This document shows positions 8,701 through 15,919 of a stretch of 23,930 nt of DNA, one piece after another. The notes below the pieces were generated by a model. It worked only from the letters and a program-made list of their open reading frames with translations. It was not told where the DNA came from and searched no databases. The DNA is taken from positions 3,615 through 27,544 of the IMG/VR virus record IMGVR_UViG_3300030118_006029; one strand, given 5' to 3'. A program made the position numbers and the translations under genes. The stretch's first letter is position 1. Each line of letters starts with the position of its first letter. This stretch comes from a virus.

Positions 8701-11700
8701 GTCAATATGTACAAACTCTCGTACCACCTAATGTACAAGCTGCCGGTAATCTTAGCACTCAAGGTTGGACTACAGGAGGTTCAAGTATATACGCTATAGG
8801 TGTTGAAGCTAAAAACGAATATTATGGGCTTGAACAAAAAGAATTTGTAGATCCTATAATGACAGTTGGTACACAGTTTAGGTGGAAAGAAGATCCAAAC
8901 GGAACAGTATACACTATAGTAGGAAACAATAATCCAGACTGGTTTTTATTAAGATATAACAATGGAATATTAAATATGGGACCTCCTTTCGCTTCTAGAA
9001 CAGGTCTTAGACCAGAAAACTGGAATAGAAACTTTAGGATTACTTTAGATAAACCTATGCTTTGGAACCCTATAACAGACGGTGCTTTAAACGGTTATTC
9101 TCCAAACTCAATACAAGCTTTAACAAGTAATGGTAATTTACCTTCTGGCGTTACTTCTGCTACTTTTGTTACTATGGAAATAGTTAAACAAGTAGAAGAA
9201 GAAGTACCTTTAGCTTCAAATCCAGCTATATGGGAAACAGAACCAAAAGAAAAAGCAGAACTAGATATTTATTACGAAGCTAGTAATGTTTATCCAGTAA
9301 CTTTAGATGAAAAAAGTTTTAGTAGCATAATAAAAATAGGTTCTGTTATAAGTCAAGATCAAAATGGTACAATAGTTACTTCTATAGTAAGCGGTCATGA
9401 TGGTGATGATATTATAAACATAAGTAGTGCTTCAGTTTCGTTTGATCCTGCTTATATAGCTACTATAACTTACAACAACACATCATTAAACATTACTGTT
9501 GTTAGCATGCCTCAACCTGGTAAAGTAAAAATAAGTAGAAATATACATAACAGTCCGATAGAACTAGAGTGGTTTAATTGTTATAGTTTTGGTAATGGCG
9601 TCGAGTCTAATAGAATAGAAGATAATTTTAATAAAGCTTTTATAGATAATGGAGCTATTGCTTCAGCAACTTTATCAGATACATCTTTAATAAAAGAAGA
9701 ACGAAGAAAATATGGTTTAATATTTTCAGGATTATACAACACTATATCAAATATAAATAACTTAAATCAATTTATACAAGCAGAAAATATTACAAAAGAA
9801 ATTAACCCTACTTACGGTAGTATACAAAAATTATTTACTAGACAAACTGATTTAGTTACTTTATGTGAAGATAGAATTGTAAAAGTATTAGCAGATAAAA
9901 CAGCTTTATTTACAGCTGATGGTGAAAACAATGTAACTTCAACTTCTAACGTTTTAGGTCAAACAGTACCTTTTGTAGGTAGTTACGGTATATCACAAAA
10001 CCCAGAAAGTTTTGCTAGCGAAAGTTATAGAGCTTATTTTACAGATAAACAAAGAGGTGCTGTTTTAAGATTATCAATGGACGGTTTAACACCTATATCT
10101 GATGCTGGTATGAGAGACTGGTTTGGTGATAATTTAAAAAGCGCAAAATACTTAATAGGTAGCTATGATCAAGATAAAAGTGATTATAACATAACTATAT
10201 TTAACGATGCTTTAGTAAGAACTGCAGGTTTAAGCAGAGAAATAGATTATACTTTATCTTTTGATGAAGAAGTTAGAGGTTGGACAAGCTTTAAATCTTT
10301 TATACCAGAAAGTGGTGTTAGTTGTTCTAATAAATACTATACGTTTTATAAAGGTGATATATTTGAACACCATGCTGAAAACTCTCAAAGAAATAACTTT
10401 TACGGAGACTTTGAGCAAACTTTAGTTTCATTTATATTTAATCAAGAACCAAGTGTTGTTAAAGAGTTTAGAGCTTTAGTTTACGAAGGTAGTCAATCAA
10501 GAATATTAAGTGTATACGCTAACAACACTTATACAGATGCTAATGGTAATTTATTAACTTCTTCTAACGATAACTATAAAAATTTAGTTGCTAAAGACGG
10601 TTGGTATGCTCAAAAGTTAGAAACTGATTTAGAAAAAGGTATGATACCTTATTTTATTGAAAGAGAGAAAAAATGGTTCAACTACATTAGAGGTAACGAA
10701 ATAGATTATTCTCAAGGTAAATTAGTTGTAGACACATCTAAGTTTTCTGTACAAGGTATAGGTTTTGCTAACGACATACAGTCTACAGTAGCACCACCTC
10801 CACCACCCCCACCACCTCCACCTATAGTAGTAACTGGCTGTACAGACCCATTAGCGGCTAACTATGATCCAAACGCAACAGTTGATGATGGTAGTTGTGT
10901 TTATATAGTACAGCCCCCACCACCTCCACCTCTACCTGCATGTAATCATACATTTAGCGCAACGATGATTGTTATCACTTACGACTCTAACACAGAAAAA
11001 TTATCATACACGTTTACTATAGATGCTCCAACAGGAGGGATTGTTGATGCTAACGGTAATCAAAATTATAGATATGAAGCTCTTTACATGATAGATGGTT
11101 TTGGGTCTCAAACTGTAAAACCATTGGTTAACGCAACTAATACTTTAAACAACACTCCAGGTATGGTTGACGGAACTTATGTAGGTAGCCTCACTATTCA
11201 AGACGAGCAAGTTATAACAAATGATTACTCAGGTTATTTACCTATGCCAGCTGGTAGTCGTTTAGCTTTTATTACTGTAAGAGTTTACGATGAAAATCAT
11301 CCAACTAATGATCCTTTATATATACAAGCTAATCCAAGTACTTCTGGCTGTTTTGTAATACAAGCAATGCAATTTCCTATAACCGCAACTGTACCAACAC
11401 CACCACTTATACCTGGGTCTTTATCGCTTACACAAAATACAGTAAATTCACCGCTATACCCACACACTGGTTCAACCACTTACGTATTTATAGCTTTTCC
11501 AGTTTTAGTTTCTGGCGGCGTGCCATTTGCTTCACCAAACGCTCCTTATAATTATCCAGGTAATAACCTTGAGTATGCTACAATTGATTCAAACGGAGTA
11601 GTAGGCGCTTATACTCCAGTAATAAATTCTCCTAACAATTTATGGGGACTTGTTTTAACTAGTTCTCAAACAGGTACTTCAACAGTAGGTTTTACATATA

Positions 11701-11813
11701 ATTACCCCGTAAGAGGTGCTGGTGCTAATGTTAGAGTTAGGATGACAGTTTTAGATTCAACAGGAGCATCTGTAACATATAGCGCTGACATCCAATTAAT
11801 AAACCCAGAATAA
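5709..11813 (+). CDS. Giant tail stabilisation / muzzle-type protein with C-terminal modules
   Basis: A 2034-aa protein. Residues ~1-1690 resemble the large tail stabilisation (muzzle) proteins of crAss-like phages: MAKIQNTFTQGKMNKDLDER, a strand-rich region with VDDMLFFTDN and EPKKINITR, YRYEDGEYSSFSPFSEIAF (~338-360), a YGRQTPVL segment, and SMDGLTPISDAGMRDWF (~1456-1472). Repeated short strands suggest a beta-propeller or barrel body at the distal tail. After ~1690 the character changes: ten prolines (1696-1705), a GCTDP...DDGSC motif (1710-1730), six prolines (1736-1741), then two Ig/PKD-like beta-sandwich segments (~1745-1890 and ~1895-2034). The extension looks like a flexible, surface-exposed host-contact arm. 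It is tightly packed with its neighbours (3 bases before, 1 base after). The muzzle role is inferred from similarity and order; the domain boundaries are approximate. Confidence 0.75.
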   Translation: MAKIQNTFTQGKMNKDLDERLLPVGQYRHAMNVQVNTSEGSDVGTIQNILGTNNNLPKIGSGGDGVCVGSIADEKNNHVYWFTKLSGGDNIISRYNTDTNVHELVLVDKNDILEFTYENIITGINIVDDMLFFTDNISEPKKINITRCIEGTTDINTHTKLVVNGEVVQDIVPATFGTPGSATDVDLRKEHITVIKKAPKYPPVLKMSSELPTGVFSGSTERDFDTYGVNDTLLINVALPANVDPNSSFNIQQGDIIVLQNYTTNVPDVPLSEYVIRAEVLQIVSGTNPPSLNNGLTLFSIKILSKSVDTPSGLETYYMSLLIDKKNKFEFKFPRFAYRYRYEDGEYSSFSPFSEIAFLPGGFDYHPRKGYNIGMTNKLTDIYVTEFVTEDQPEDVIEIDLLYKESDSSSVYVVETLKPENDEYKVTNFDANNGILDLKRNGSYLVKSETIYSLLPSNQILRPYDNVPRFAKAQEVVANRLIYGNYVQNYDLSPKTENADYKTKLSVVLQSENVNSSFGVKSLKSLRDYQVGVVYLDEYGRQTPVLTTNTSTITVDKANADKSNKLRVQVSGGQQAPPWAKGFKFYVKETTGEYYNLAMDRFYNAEDGNIWLAFPSVDRNKVDIETFLILKKGSESDDLVTTEAKYKVIAISNEAPDFIKEKFFPLGSVVENSSNHLFGSVSSLIGSRSINILEDPNGGFALRNGSLSHIHEKVKSKRVRIRFEGGSNNQVSNYYEVTTIGYEPGSSDYPVGEIKINIEENFGADVNFIFDSITNTISSGIRLVFEEIKVVNSPKFDGRFFVKIYNDASVQQNIGVNQSTSSKYQVLTSRKLYYLSPNHIALHSLGGTGAVNDPTYDPNTTTFNDDYHDNGIIIPSNINSNDWFRGIYSNSIPDFWYKYTAFFRNQHTFDINDRSSSADASSFEDVWYIDGGLSTGTFSNSNPINSTGTNHTNVSVNAFSHQGIGVTNYTNSSEIEIGFGGMQPDPDKENQANSYASSQYVQTLVPPNVQAAGNLSTQGWTTGGSSIYAIGVEAKNEYYGLEQKEFVDPIMTVGTQFRWKEDPNGTVYTIVGNNNPDWFLLRYNNGILNMGPPFASRTGLRPENWNRNFRITLDKPMLWNPITDGALNGYSPNSIQALTSNGNLPSGVTSATFVTMEIVKQVEEEVPLASNPAIWETEPKEKAELDIYYEASNVYPVTLDEKSFSSIIKIGSVISQDQNGTIVTSIVSGHDGDDIINISSASVSFDPAYIATITYNNTSLNITVVSMPQPGKVKISRNIHNSPIELEWFNCYSFGNGVESNRIEDNFNKAFIDNGAIASATLSDTSLIKEERRKYGLIFSGLYNTISNINNLNQFIQAENITKEINPTYGSIQKLFTRQTDLVTLCEDRIVKVLADKTALFTADGENNVTSTSNVLGQTVPFVGSYGISQNPESFASESYRAYFTDKQRGAVLRLSMDGLTPISDAGMRDWFGDNLKSAKYLIGSYDQDKSDYNITIFNDALVRTAGLSREIDYTLSFDEEVRGWTSFKSFIPESGVSCSNKYYTFYKGDIFEHHAENSQRNNFYGDFEQTLVSFIFNQEPSVVKEFRALVYEGSQSRILSVYANNTYTDANGNLLTSSNDNYKNLVAKDGWYAQKLETDLEKGMIPYFIEREKKWFNYIRGNEIDYSQGKLVVDTSKFSVQGIGFANDIQSTVAPPPPPPPPPPIVVTGCTDPLAANYDPNATVDDGSCVYIVQPPPPPPLPACNHTFSATMIVITYDSNTEKLSYTFTIDAPTGGIVDANGNQNYRYEALYMIDGFGSQTVKPLVNATNTLNNTPGMVDGTYVGSLTIQDEQVITNDYSGYLPMPAGSRLAFITVRVYDENHPTNDPLYIQANPSTSGCFVIQAMQFPITATVPTPPLIPGSLSLTQNTVNSPLYPHTGSTTYVFIAFPVLVSGGVPFASPNAPYNYPGNNLEYATIDSNGVVGAYTPVINSPNNLWGLVLTSSQTGTSTVGFTYNYPVRGAGANVRVRMTVLDSTGASVTYSADIQLINPE
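10794..10931 (+). repeat. Paired polyproline hinges around a GCTDP...DDGSC motif
   Basis: Ten consecutive proline codons (10794-10823) and six more (10914-10931) flank a Cys-Asp-rich motif encoded at 10836-10898. The motif has two cysteines and spaced Asp/Asn residues, compatible with a small disulphide-closed or calcium-binding knot. It separates the tail body from the two C-terminal beta modules of the 2034-aa protein. Confidence 0.8.
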
Positions 11814-11814
11814 T

Positions 11815-13278
11815 ATGAAAACAATAACTAACTTTGGATTTGATACTACAGATTTACCAAAAAACGAGAGTACAAGATACTTTTACGTTTACGGTGATGT
11901 TGGTAGTGTTTTTAGTGTGTATGTAACTAATGGAGATCATAATTTGACCACAACAAACAAAGGTGCTGTAGGTAATTATTATGATTTTGAAACTAGACAA
12001 TTTGTAGCTAGTGGATTTAAAGGTTTACTTCAAGTTAAAATACCAGTTAGTGGTATTTATACTGGTTCTATAAAGTTTCCAACGGTTAGTAGTAATGATG
12101 AGTACAATATATATTTAAGAGCTGAAACTCATTTTAATACTCAACTGTCTACAAATCTAGTTGATAAAGGTTTTATATATAAGATGCCAAACTTTAGTAA
12201 ACAAACTAATAGCGACGGTAGTTTAACATATCCATCAACTGTTTATCAATATACATTTACACAAATAAATATAGGTCCGTTGTCTTTAAACGCTGCTATA
12301 GTAGAACCAACTGGTGTTAATTATATAGCTGACAGGGGTGGTTTTGAGTTAAGTGAAAGTACTCTTGAGGTAATATCACCAGATAATAGAAAAGAAATAA
12401 GTTTTTCAATAAGCACAAGCGGTGTTGATAAAGTTTTATCTATATTAAAACAACCAGAAGCAAATGATTTTTACATTACAACAACTGCTACAGTCTCGTT
12501 AGACCAAAACCCTGCTTCTGACACTTCAGGAACCGTTACATTAATTAACAATTATGTTGATGTAACTAGCGCTGATGGTATAGCTATTGGTTATGATGTT
12601 TATTCTGGCGTAGATGCTGACGGCGTTGCTTTGTCAATAGAAGCTGGTGTTTATAAAGTAGTAGCGATTAAAACTTATGAAGAGTTACGTGGAACAGCAT
12701 ATGATCAAAATTTAAACTCACCGGGTAATGCTGTAAGAATATTCTTTAACACAGTAAGCGGTTTTCCAAATACAGAACAAAACTCTATTTTAACGTTTAG
12801 AGGTTATGGTCCTAACGCTTGTTTTAAAACGTATGAAACAAAATTTAAAGTAAATTCTATGTCTGTTGCTTTACCATTAGTTGATAATGTAGACACAGGT
12901 CAACCTACAGAGTTTAATGTAGTAACAACCGCCGGGCAAGATTTAACTTCAGCTGATAGCACCACGTGGCAAGTTGCAACTACAGCTGGTATAAAAGCTG
13001 GTAATACGATGCAAGCCAAAGGTTTAGGTGTTACTAGCGCTGGCGCTAGTATAACAGTTGCTGCTGTAGCTAGTGCAACTACAATAACGACAAGTGGTGC
13101 TTTAGCTAGTGGATATACAATATTAAACGGTACAGCTATATATTTTACTGGAAGCGCTGCTACAGCTACAGTTTCAGGTAATATAGACTTTATAGAAGTT
13201 GGTGACGGTGGTGCTTCAGGTGAGTTTGATTTAAGATTAGACTTAGATAGAATATTAACATTAACAGACACACATTAA
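11815..13278 (+). CDS. Beta-rich virion structural protein, probably fibre or decoration
   Basis: A 487-aa protein beginning MKTITNFGFDTTDLPKNEST, an opening I recognise from structural proteins of uncultured marine phages. The N-terminal ~115 residues look like a beta-sandwich (RYFYVYGDVGSVFSVYVTNG, then ETRQFVASGFKGLLQVKIPV, then YNIYLRAETHF). The middle repeats short strand patterns. The last ~120 residues are a low-complexity Thr/Ala/Gly/Ser region (AGASITVAAVASATTITTSG) ending in a DLRLDLDRILTLTDTH strand. There is no signal peptide, catalytic motif or cysteine-rich region. It begins 1 base after the muzzle-type gene and ends 1 base before the next gene, so it belongs to the same virion operon. 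A fibre, head-fibre or tail-decoration role is inferred from composition and context. Confidence 0.65.
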   Translation: MKTITNFGFDTTDLPKNESTRYFYVYGDVGSVFSVYVTNGDHNLTTTNKGAVGNYYDFETRQFVASGFKGLLQVKIPVSGIYTGSIKFPTVSSNDEYNIYLRAETHFNTQLSTNLVDKGFIYKMPNFSKQTNSDGSLTYPSTVYQYTFTQINIGPLSLNAAIVEPTGVNYIADRGGFELSESTLEVISPDNRKEISFSISTSGVDKVLSILKQPEANDFYITTTATVSLDQNPASDTSGTVTLINNYVDVTSADGIAIGYDVYSGVDADGVALSIEAGVYKVVAIKTYEELRGTAYDQNLNSPGNAVRIFFNTVSGFPNTEQNSILTFRGYGPNACFKTYETKFKVNSMSVALPLVDNVDTGQPTEFNVVTTAGQDLTSADSTTWQVATTAGIKAGNTMQAKGLGVTSAGASITVAAVASATTITTSGALASGYTILNGTAIYFTGSAATATVSGNIDFIEVGDGGASGEFDLRLDLDRILTLTDTH

Positions 13279-13279
13279 C

Positions 13280-13639
13280 ATGCTAACATTAACATTTCCA
13301 TTTCCATTAAATACATCTGTTCAAATAGGTGATCTTGTTTTTGCTAGATCAACTTTATTATCTGGACAATATTCTACTAGTAACGGTTCTGTAGCAGGCG
13401 CAGATTTAGTTGGTGTTATAACTGATATACAAGACAGAGAGAGTAATAACTCTAAAATAATAATTGATATTCCAAACTTTACACCAACAACAGATGATTT
13501 TATTTGTTTTGCTAAAAGTAACATTATTAACGCTTCTAGTTTAAAAGGTTATTATGCTGAAACAACGTTTGTTAATAACTCAAAAGAAAAAGCAGAATTA
13601 TTTGGTGTAACAGCTGAGATTCAACAAAGTAGTAAATAA
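13280..13639 (+). CDS. Small conserved phage structural protein
   Basis: A 119-aa protein, strand-rich throughout. Its C-terminal half (FAKSNIINASSLKGYYAETT, then FVNNSKEKAELFGVTAEIQQ and a final SSK) is a pattern I recall from small proteins encoded beside fibre or baseplate genes in many marine phages, including T4-like ones. The N-terminal half has the pattern of a compact beta-barrel (VQIGDLVFARS, then GADLVGVITDI). No enzymatic residues are evident. It starts 1 base after the 487-aa gene, which suggests the two products act together, for example as a fibre and its cap or adaptor. That pairing is inference from spacing; the biochemical role is unknown. Confidence 0.65.
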   Translation: MLTLTFPFPLNTSVQIGDLVFARSTLLSGQYSTSNGSVAGADLVGVITDIQDRESNNSKIIIDIPNFTPTTDDFICFAKSNIINASSLKGYYAETTFVNNSKEKAELFGVTAEIQQSSK

Positions 13640-13673
13640 TTAATATATAGTGTAATTATAAAAAATAAAAAAT

Positions 13674-14639
13674 ATGGCATTAGGTAAAAAGGTAAGTCCG
13701 GCAAAGTTTATAGGTATGGTTGCTGCAGGTATAGGTATTGCTCAAGGAGCTACTCAAATAATCGGTGGTATACAAGAAAGAGCTAGATTAAGAAGAGAGA
13801 TGGCTAGAACTAAAAAACAGTTTAGAAAAAATAGAGATACATTAAGAAACTTAAGCTTTGACAACCCATACGCTGATATACAAACAAACTTTGAAAATCC
13901 TTATGAAGATTTAACTGTTAACCAACAGCAAGCTCAGTTTCGAGCAGAGCAAGCCGCTCAGTCAAGAGCCAATATATTAAGTAATCTTCAAGGCGCCGCT
14001 GGTCCAAGCGGTATTGCTGGTCTTGCTCAAACTTTAGCTAATCAAGAAACTCAACAGCAAGCTGCTATTTCTGCGGATATAGGAGCTCAAGAAGCTGCTA
14101 ATCAACGTTTAGCTGCTCAAGGAGCTGTAGGTGTTCAAGCTATGGAAGCTCAAGCAGAACAACAAGTTGCTCAAGGAGAAGATTTAAGAAAACAAAGAGA
14201 AAGACAAAGAACAATGAACATCATGTCTTTAAGAGCTGGTAGAGATGAAGGTTTAGCTAATCTTAGACAACAAAGAGCTCAAGCTACTCAAAATGTTGTA
14301 GCTGGTATTGGTGGTGTTGTAGCTGGTGGGCTTGGTATGGCTGGTGAAGCTGGTTTACTTACTAAAAAAACTACTTCAACACCAAAAACTACAGCTAACG
14401 CTACAGGAGCAAACTTTTCAGGTACAACTAGTGCTTTTAACGTACCTTATAACTTTAATATAAACACAGGTGTAAAACCAATATATATGGATCCAAACCA
14501 AACAAGAACTGATACTGTAGGTTTTGTAGACTCTTATAGTAATTTAACTCAACCATTAAACTACAACATGACACCATTAAATATACCTCAAAATCAAACT
14601 TCAATTTTTAACTTAAACGAAGAACAAGATGGCAACTAA
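13674..14639 (+). CDS. Internal virion (ejection) protein, short Gly/Ala-rich
   Basis: A 321-aa protein of the kind found with internal virion proteins of T7-like and crAss-like podophages. Residues ~10-33 form a Gly/Ala hydrophobic segment (KFIGMVAAGIGIAQGATQII), followed by a basic helix (~35-58) and a NPYADIQ...NPYEDL repeat (~64-80). A long Gln/Ala-rich amphipathic helix spans ~83-205 (QFRAEQAAQSRANILSNLQG, then SGIAGLAQTLANQE). A second Gly-rich hydrophobic segment covers ~207-229, and the last 90 residues are polar and Asn/Thr-rich. Two membrane-seeking segments around a coiled helix suit a protein delivered into the host envelope during DNA entry. A short A/T-only gap precedes its ATG. 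It overlaps the next gene by 11 bases. The assignment is by character and position, not sequence identity. Confidence 0.7.
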   Translation: MALGKKVSPAKFIGMVAAGIGIAQGATQIIGGIQERARLRREMARTKKQFRKNRDTLRNLSFDNPYADIQTNFENPYEDLTVNQQQAQFRAEQAAQSRANILSNLQGAAGPSGIAGLAQTLANQETQQQAAISADIGAQEAANQRLAAQGAVGVQAMEAQAEQQVAQGEDLRKQRERQRTMNIMSLRAGRDEGLANLRQQRAQATQNVVAGIGGVVAGGLGMAGEAGLLTKKTTSTPKTTANATGANFSGTTSAFNVPYNFNINTGVKPIYMDPNQTRTDTVGFVDSYSNLTQPLNYNMTPLNIPQNQTSIFNLNEEQDGN

Positions 14640-15918
14640 TTTTTTTGAAATAGGTAAAGGCGGTGCTAGTAGCGTAAAAACAGTAGATTATTCTAAAGGT
14701 TTAGAGCCAATAGTTGATAAATTTAATAAAATGGCTGAAGAGAGTAAAGCTAAAACAGAAGCTTTAGTTGCAGCTATGCCACAAGGCGTTGCTATTGATA
14801 AAGTACCAGAAGAGTTAAGAGGTGAAGTAACAAGTTTTTTATCAAAAGGTAAACAAGAATATTTAAAAGCAAGTAAAGTTATAGCTTCTGGTATAAGAGC
14901 AGATGATCAAAGATATATAGATGCTGTAGCTACTATTAACAAAGTACAAAATAAATTTCAAAGTTTAAGCGATCAACTAGAAGATATAGCTGTTAAAAGA
15001 CAAAATGCTTTAGATAATAGAGATCATTCAGATGGCGCGTTTGATTGGGAAATAAGTGACCATGAAAGTTTAGCAAACGGAAGCATGTATTCTAGTTTTA
15101 AGTTACAAGATGATGGTACTTTTAACTACACGTCAAGTGACGGTAATGTTAAAAAATGGAGTGATTATTCTAATACTTTTCAAAAAAGTGGTGCTGGTCA
15201 AGAAGGTTTTATTGCTATTGCTGACAAAGCTAAACAAGATGGTAGATACGGTGAGGCTTTTGATGAAAATACATATAGAAACTTATTTACAAGTTTAAGA
15301 AAAACTTTAAAAACAGATGGTAATAGAGATTTTTTGTTTTCTGATGAAAAGTTTTTAGAAGAAATTACAGGTGAAAAGTTTGGCACAGATGAATATAAAA
15401 AAGCTGTAAGTCAACTACGTAACAAAGGTAGTTTTAAAAGTTTAATGGATCAATACGAAGATTATGCTATTGAAGAGTTAAGACAAGTACACGGTTCAGC
15501 TTTAGGAAATTATCAAGAAAGACAAAATAAACAAACTAAACAAAGAGATACTTTACCTGTTGGTTATGGTGTTGGTTATATTACTAGAAACAGTGCTGAA
15601 ATGCTTCTTGATGACATGAAAAACAAAAGAGATATAATAAGCTTAAATGATGGAACTTCTTATAGATTTGATGAAAACAAGCAACAATATTACATAATGG
15701 GTACGGAACCTAGAGAATACAAAAGCAACATGTTTATATTAGGTACTGACGGTTTGTGGCAGCAAGGTTATAGAATTGGAGAGTTTAATGCTGATATAGA
15801 AGAAAAAAATAAACAAAATAAAGACAACATAATAAACGACGCGTTAGATAATAAGAAAAAACAAAGAAAAAATTCAGGTTCATTTTTTAGAAACGTTTAC
15901 GATGAATTAATTGGTTAA
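14629..15918 (+). CDS. Putative internal virion protein, helical
   Basis: A 429-aa protein starting MATNFFEIGKGGASSVKTVD, overlapping the upstream gene by 11 bases in a different frame. Residues ~20-125 are predicted long helices rich in Lys, Glu, Ala and Gln (PIVDKFNKMAEESKAKTEAL; YLKASKVIASGIRADDQRYI). The middle part is mixed and aspartate-rich (residues ~130-260). The last ~35 residues are highly charged and basic (EEKNKQNKDNIINDALDNKK). There is no signal peptide, strong membrane helix or known catalytic motif. Its place between the 321-aa ejection-type protein and the giant polyvalent protein is where podophages carry their second internal virion protein. I do not recognise a specific function; an inner-core or ejected role is inferred from context. 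Confidence 0.68.
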   Translation: MATNFFEIGKGGASSVKTVDYSKGLEPIVDKFNKMAEESKAKTEALVAAMPQGVAIDKVPEELRGEVTSFLSKGKQEYLKASKVIASGIRADDQRYIDAVATINKVQNKFQSLSDQLEDIAVKRQNALDNRDHSDGAFDWEISDHESLANGSMYSSFKLQDDGTFNYTSSDGNVKKWSDYSNTFQKSGAGQEGFIAIADKAKQDGRYGEAFDENTYRNLFTSLRKTLKTDGNRDFLFSDEKFLEEITGEKFGTDEYKKAVSQLRNKGSFKSLMDQYEDYAIEELRQVHGSALGNYQERQNKQTKQRDTLPVGYGVGYITRNSAEMLLDDMKNKRDIISLNDGTSYRFDENKQQYYIMGTEPREYKSNMFILGTDGLWQQGYRIGEFNADIEEKNKQNKDNIINDALDNKKKQRKNSGSFFRNVYDELIG

Positions 15919-15919
15919 T

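Noticed and set aside
10794-10931. Polyproline tract as an assembly error or slippage frameshift site
   Set aside because: Reading frame and protein character continue correctly on both sides, and the proline codons are mixed (CCA, CCT, CCC), so no frameshift is needed.
12900-13271. Antisense open frame of 123 codons opposite the 487-aa gene
   Set aside because: It is a mirror of the Thr/Ala/Val-rich sense strand, has no independent leader, and gives a low-complexity product without recognisable features.
5709-13639. Diversity-generating retroelement or phase-variable repeat in the tail genes
   Set aside because: No reverse transcriptase gene, template repeat or simple-sequence tract is present in the window.
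13640-13673. TAATTA ... TAATTA inverted repeat between the 119-aa and 321-aa genes
   Set aside because: Only six A/T pairs with a long loop in an all-A/T gap; too weak for a terminator or operator call.
15911-15919. TTG at 15911 as start of the polyvalent gene
   Set aside because: An ATG three codons later (15920) lies 1 base after the upstream stop and gives MYELQGQKFTL, the more usual opening; the TTG would overlap the previous gene.
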